From Gammaproteobacteria bacterium (lineage in GTDB: Bacteria; Pseudomonadota; Gammaproteobacteria; Arenicellales; CAJQKF01): a DNA stretch of 52,639 nt. The DNA lies in contig JAUIEZ010000019.1 of assembly GCA_030429665.1 (NCBI GenBank), positions 1 through 52,639 on the forward strand. The letters are read 5' to 3'. The notes under the pieces are model-generated. The model was not told where the DNA came from. It saw only the letters and a program-made list of their open reading frames with translations, and searched no databases. The position numbers were made by a program, and so were the translations under genes. Below are positions 52,177 to 52,639 of this stretch, piece after piece (the stretch's first letter is position 1; every line of letters starts with the position of its first letter).

Positions 52177-52639
52177 CCACCTCCTGCTTTCAGTCCCTAG
52201 AAGAGGCTATCAGCGACGAGCACTTTCCCGAGGTGGACCTGGCCCTTCGTCGCGGTCGGCATGTCGGACGCGACGACGGCACCGCCTATGACTACCTCGT
52301 CGATGCCCTCGACCACCTCGAGCCTTTCTATCGGCGGTTCGGCTGTGAGCTGATGCAGCGGGCGGACGGGTACTTCTACCTCCTACCCTCGGGGGATCGG
52401 CTCGGCCGTCGCCAGTTGACGGCTGGTGAGATGCTCGTCGGCCAGACCCTCGCGCTGATGTACCTGGATCCCGCCACCTTGCAGCACGGGGGCATGGTCC
52501 AGCGCGAGACGCTTCTGCAGAGGCTCTCGGGGTTATTGGGGACGGAGACGCTGGTCCGTACCCTCAATCCACGGCGCAGGAAGTTCGACGAACGGATAGC
52601 CGCCGAGACCGTCCGCACCAAGGGCGCTGAGGCCCTTCG
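52173..52639 (+). CDS. mukE: MukE/JetB-like subunit (partial, runs off the window)
   Basis: 155 residues visible from GTG 52173 (GTGA overlap with mukF) with no stop before the window ends. 'HFPEVDLALRRGRHVGRDD', 'LEPFYRRFGCELMQRADGYFYLLPSG' and 'EMLVGQTLALMYLDP' line up with MukE ('FPALDSALRSGRHI', '[24 protein letters not shown]', 'MMVGKILCYLYLSP'). MukE binds MukF and the SMC neck. The next gene should be the SMC ATPase (mukB/jetC/mksB), perhaps followed by a topoisomerase-like nuclease (jetD/mksG). Confidence 0.9.
   Translation, partial: MTTSCFQSLEEAISDEHFPEVDLALRRGRHVGRDDGTAYDYLVDALDHLEPFYRRFGCELMQRADGYFYLLPSGDRLGRRQLTAGEMLVGQTLALMYLDPATLQHGGMVQRETLLQRLSGLLGTETLVRTLNPRRRKFDERIAAETVRTKGAEAL

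Noticed and set aside
1..52639. CRISPR array or long tandem DNA repeats
   Set aside because: No regularly spaced direct repeats were seen; the repeats in the first protein are visible only at amino-acid level.

Overview
The window looks like the chromosome of a high-GC, salt-adapted gammaproteobacterium. Two things point there: the order recA-recX-alaS-(lysC)-csrA-tRNA-Ser, and a full ectoine locus (ectR-ask-ectA-ectB-ectC) together with a DddL-type DMSP lyase. No species is assigned. Translation often starts at TTG or GTG, and neighbouring genes commonly overlap by 1-8 nt.

Layout. 1-1.8 kb: the end of a repeat-domain protein and a FecR-domain protein. 2.1-6.4 kb: ectoine regulation and synthesis with its own aspartokinase, closed by a hairpin. 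6.5-24 kb: a group 2a ('Huc-like') NiFe hydrogenase island. On the minus strand a 13-gene run reads TPR protein, two tiny membrane proteins, NifU-Rieske fusion, NHL protein, hypF, hypC, SIS protein, hypD, hypE, hypA, hypB and a nickel permease. On the plus strand are an NtrC-type activator with a degenerate receiver, a small Cys-rich protein, a textbook sigma-54 promoter, small and large hydrogenase subunits, two tandem HiPIP-like Cys4 proteins and a maturation protease with an extra C-terminal domain. The motif GCAAA-N5-TTTGC occurs once in each intergenic region flanking the activator. 24-35 kb: housekeeping genes (racemase-like enzyme, M16 peptidase, pncC, thpR, recA, recX, alaS, lysC, csrA, tRNA-Ser).

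35.5-46 kb: between tRNA-Ser(GCU) and tRNA-Arg(ACG), which sit together in E. coli, lie dddL, a few orphan genes, a DUF2254 membrane protein, aguB, a PotF-like binding protein, an amidase and a polyamine-type ABC transporter. 46-49.4 kb: a decayed mobile zone with a truncated ORF, an IS21-family element whose istA is frameshifted, an IS3 transposase tail and an internally deleted accessory gene. 49.4-52.6 kb: an operon abiEi-abiEii-mukF-mukE that runs off the end of the window. Every junction overlaps, so a type IV toxin-antitoxin pair is coupled to a MukBEF/MksBEF/Wadjet-type SMC complex. This is the best candidate for an undescribed compound defence system.

How the parts fit: the hydrogenase island appears self-contained for regulation, nickel supply, cofactor assembly, protease processing and electron transfer, and by family it should scavenge trace H2. 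Ectoine, DMSP cleavage and polyamine uptake fit osmotic and marine life. The right edge is an accessory, probably anti-plasmid or anti-phage, region.
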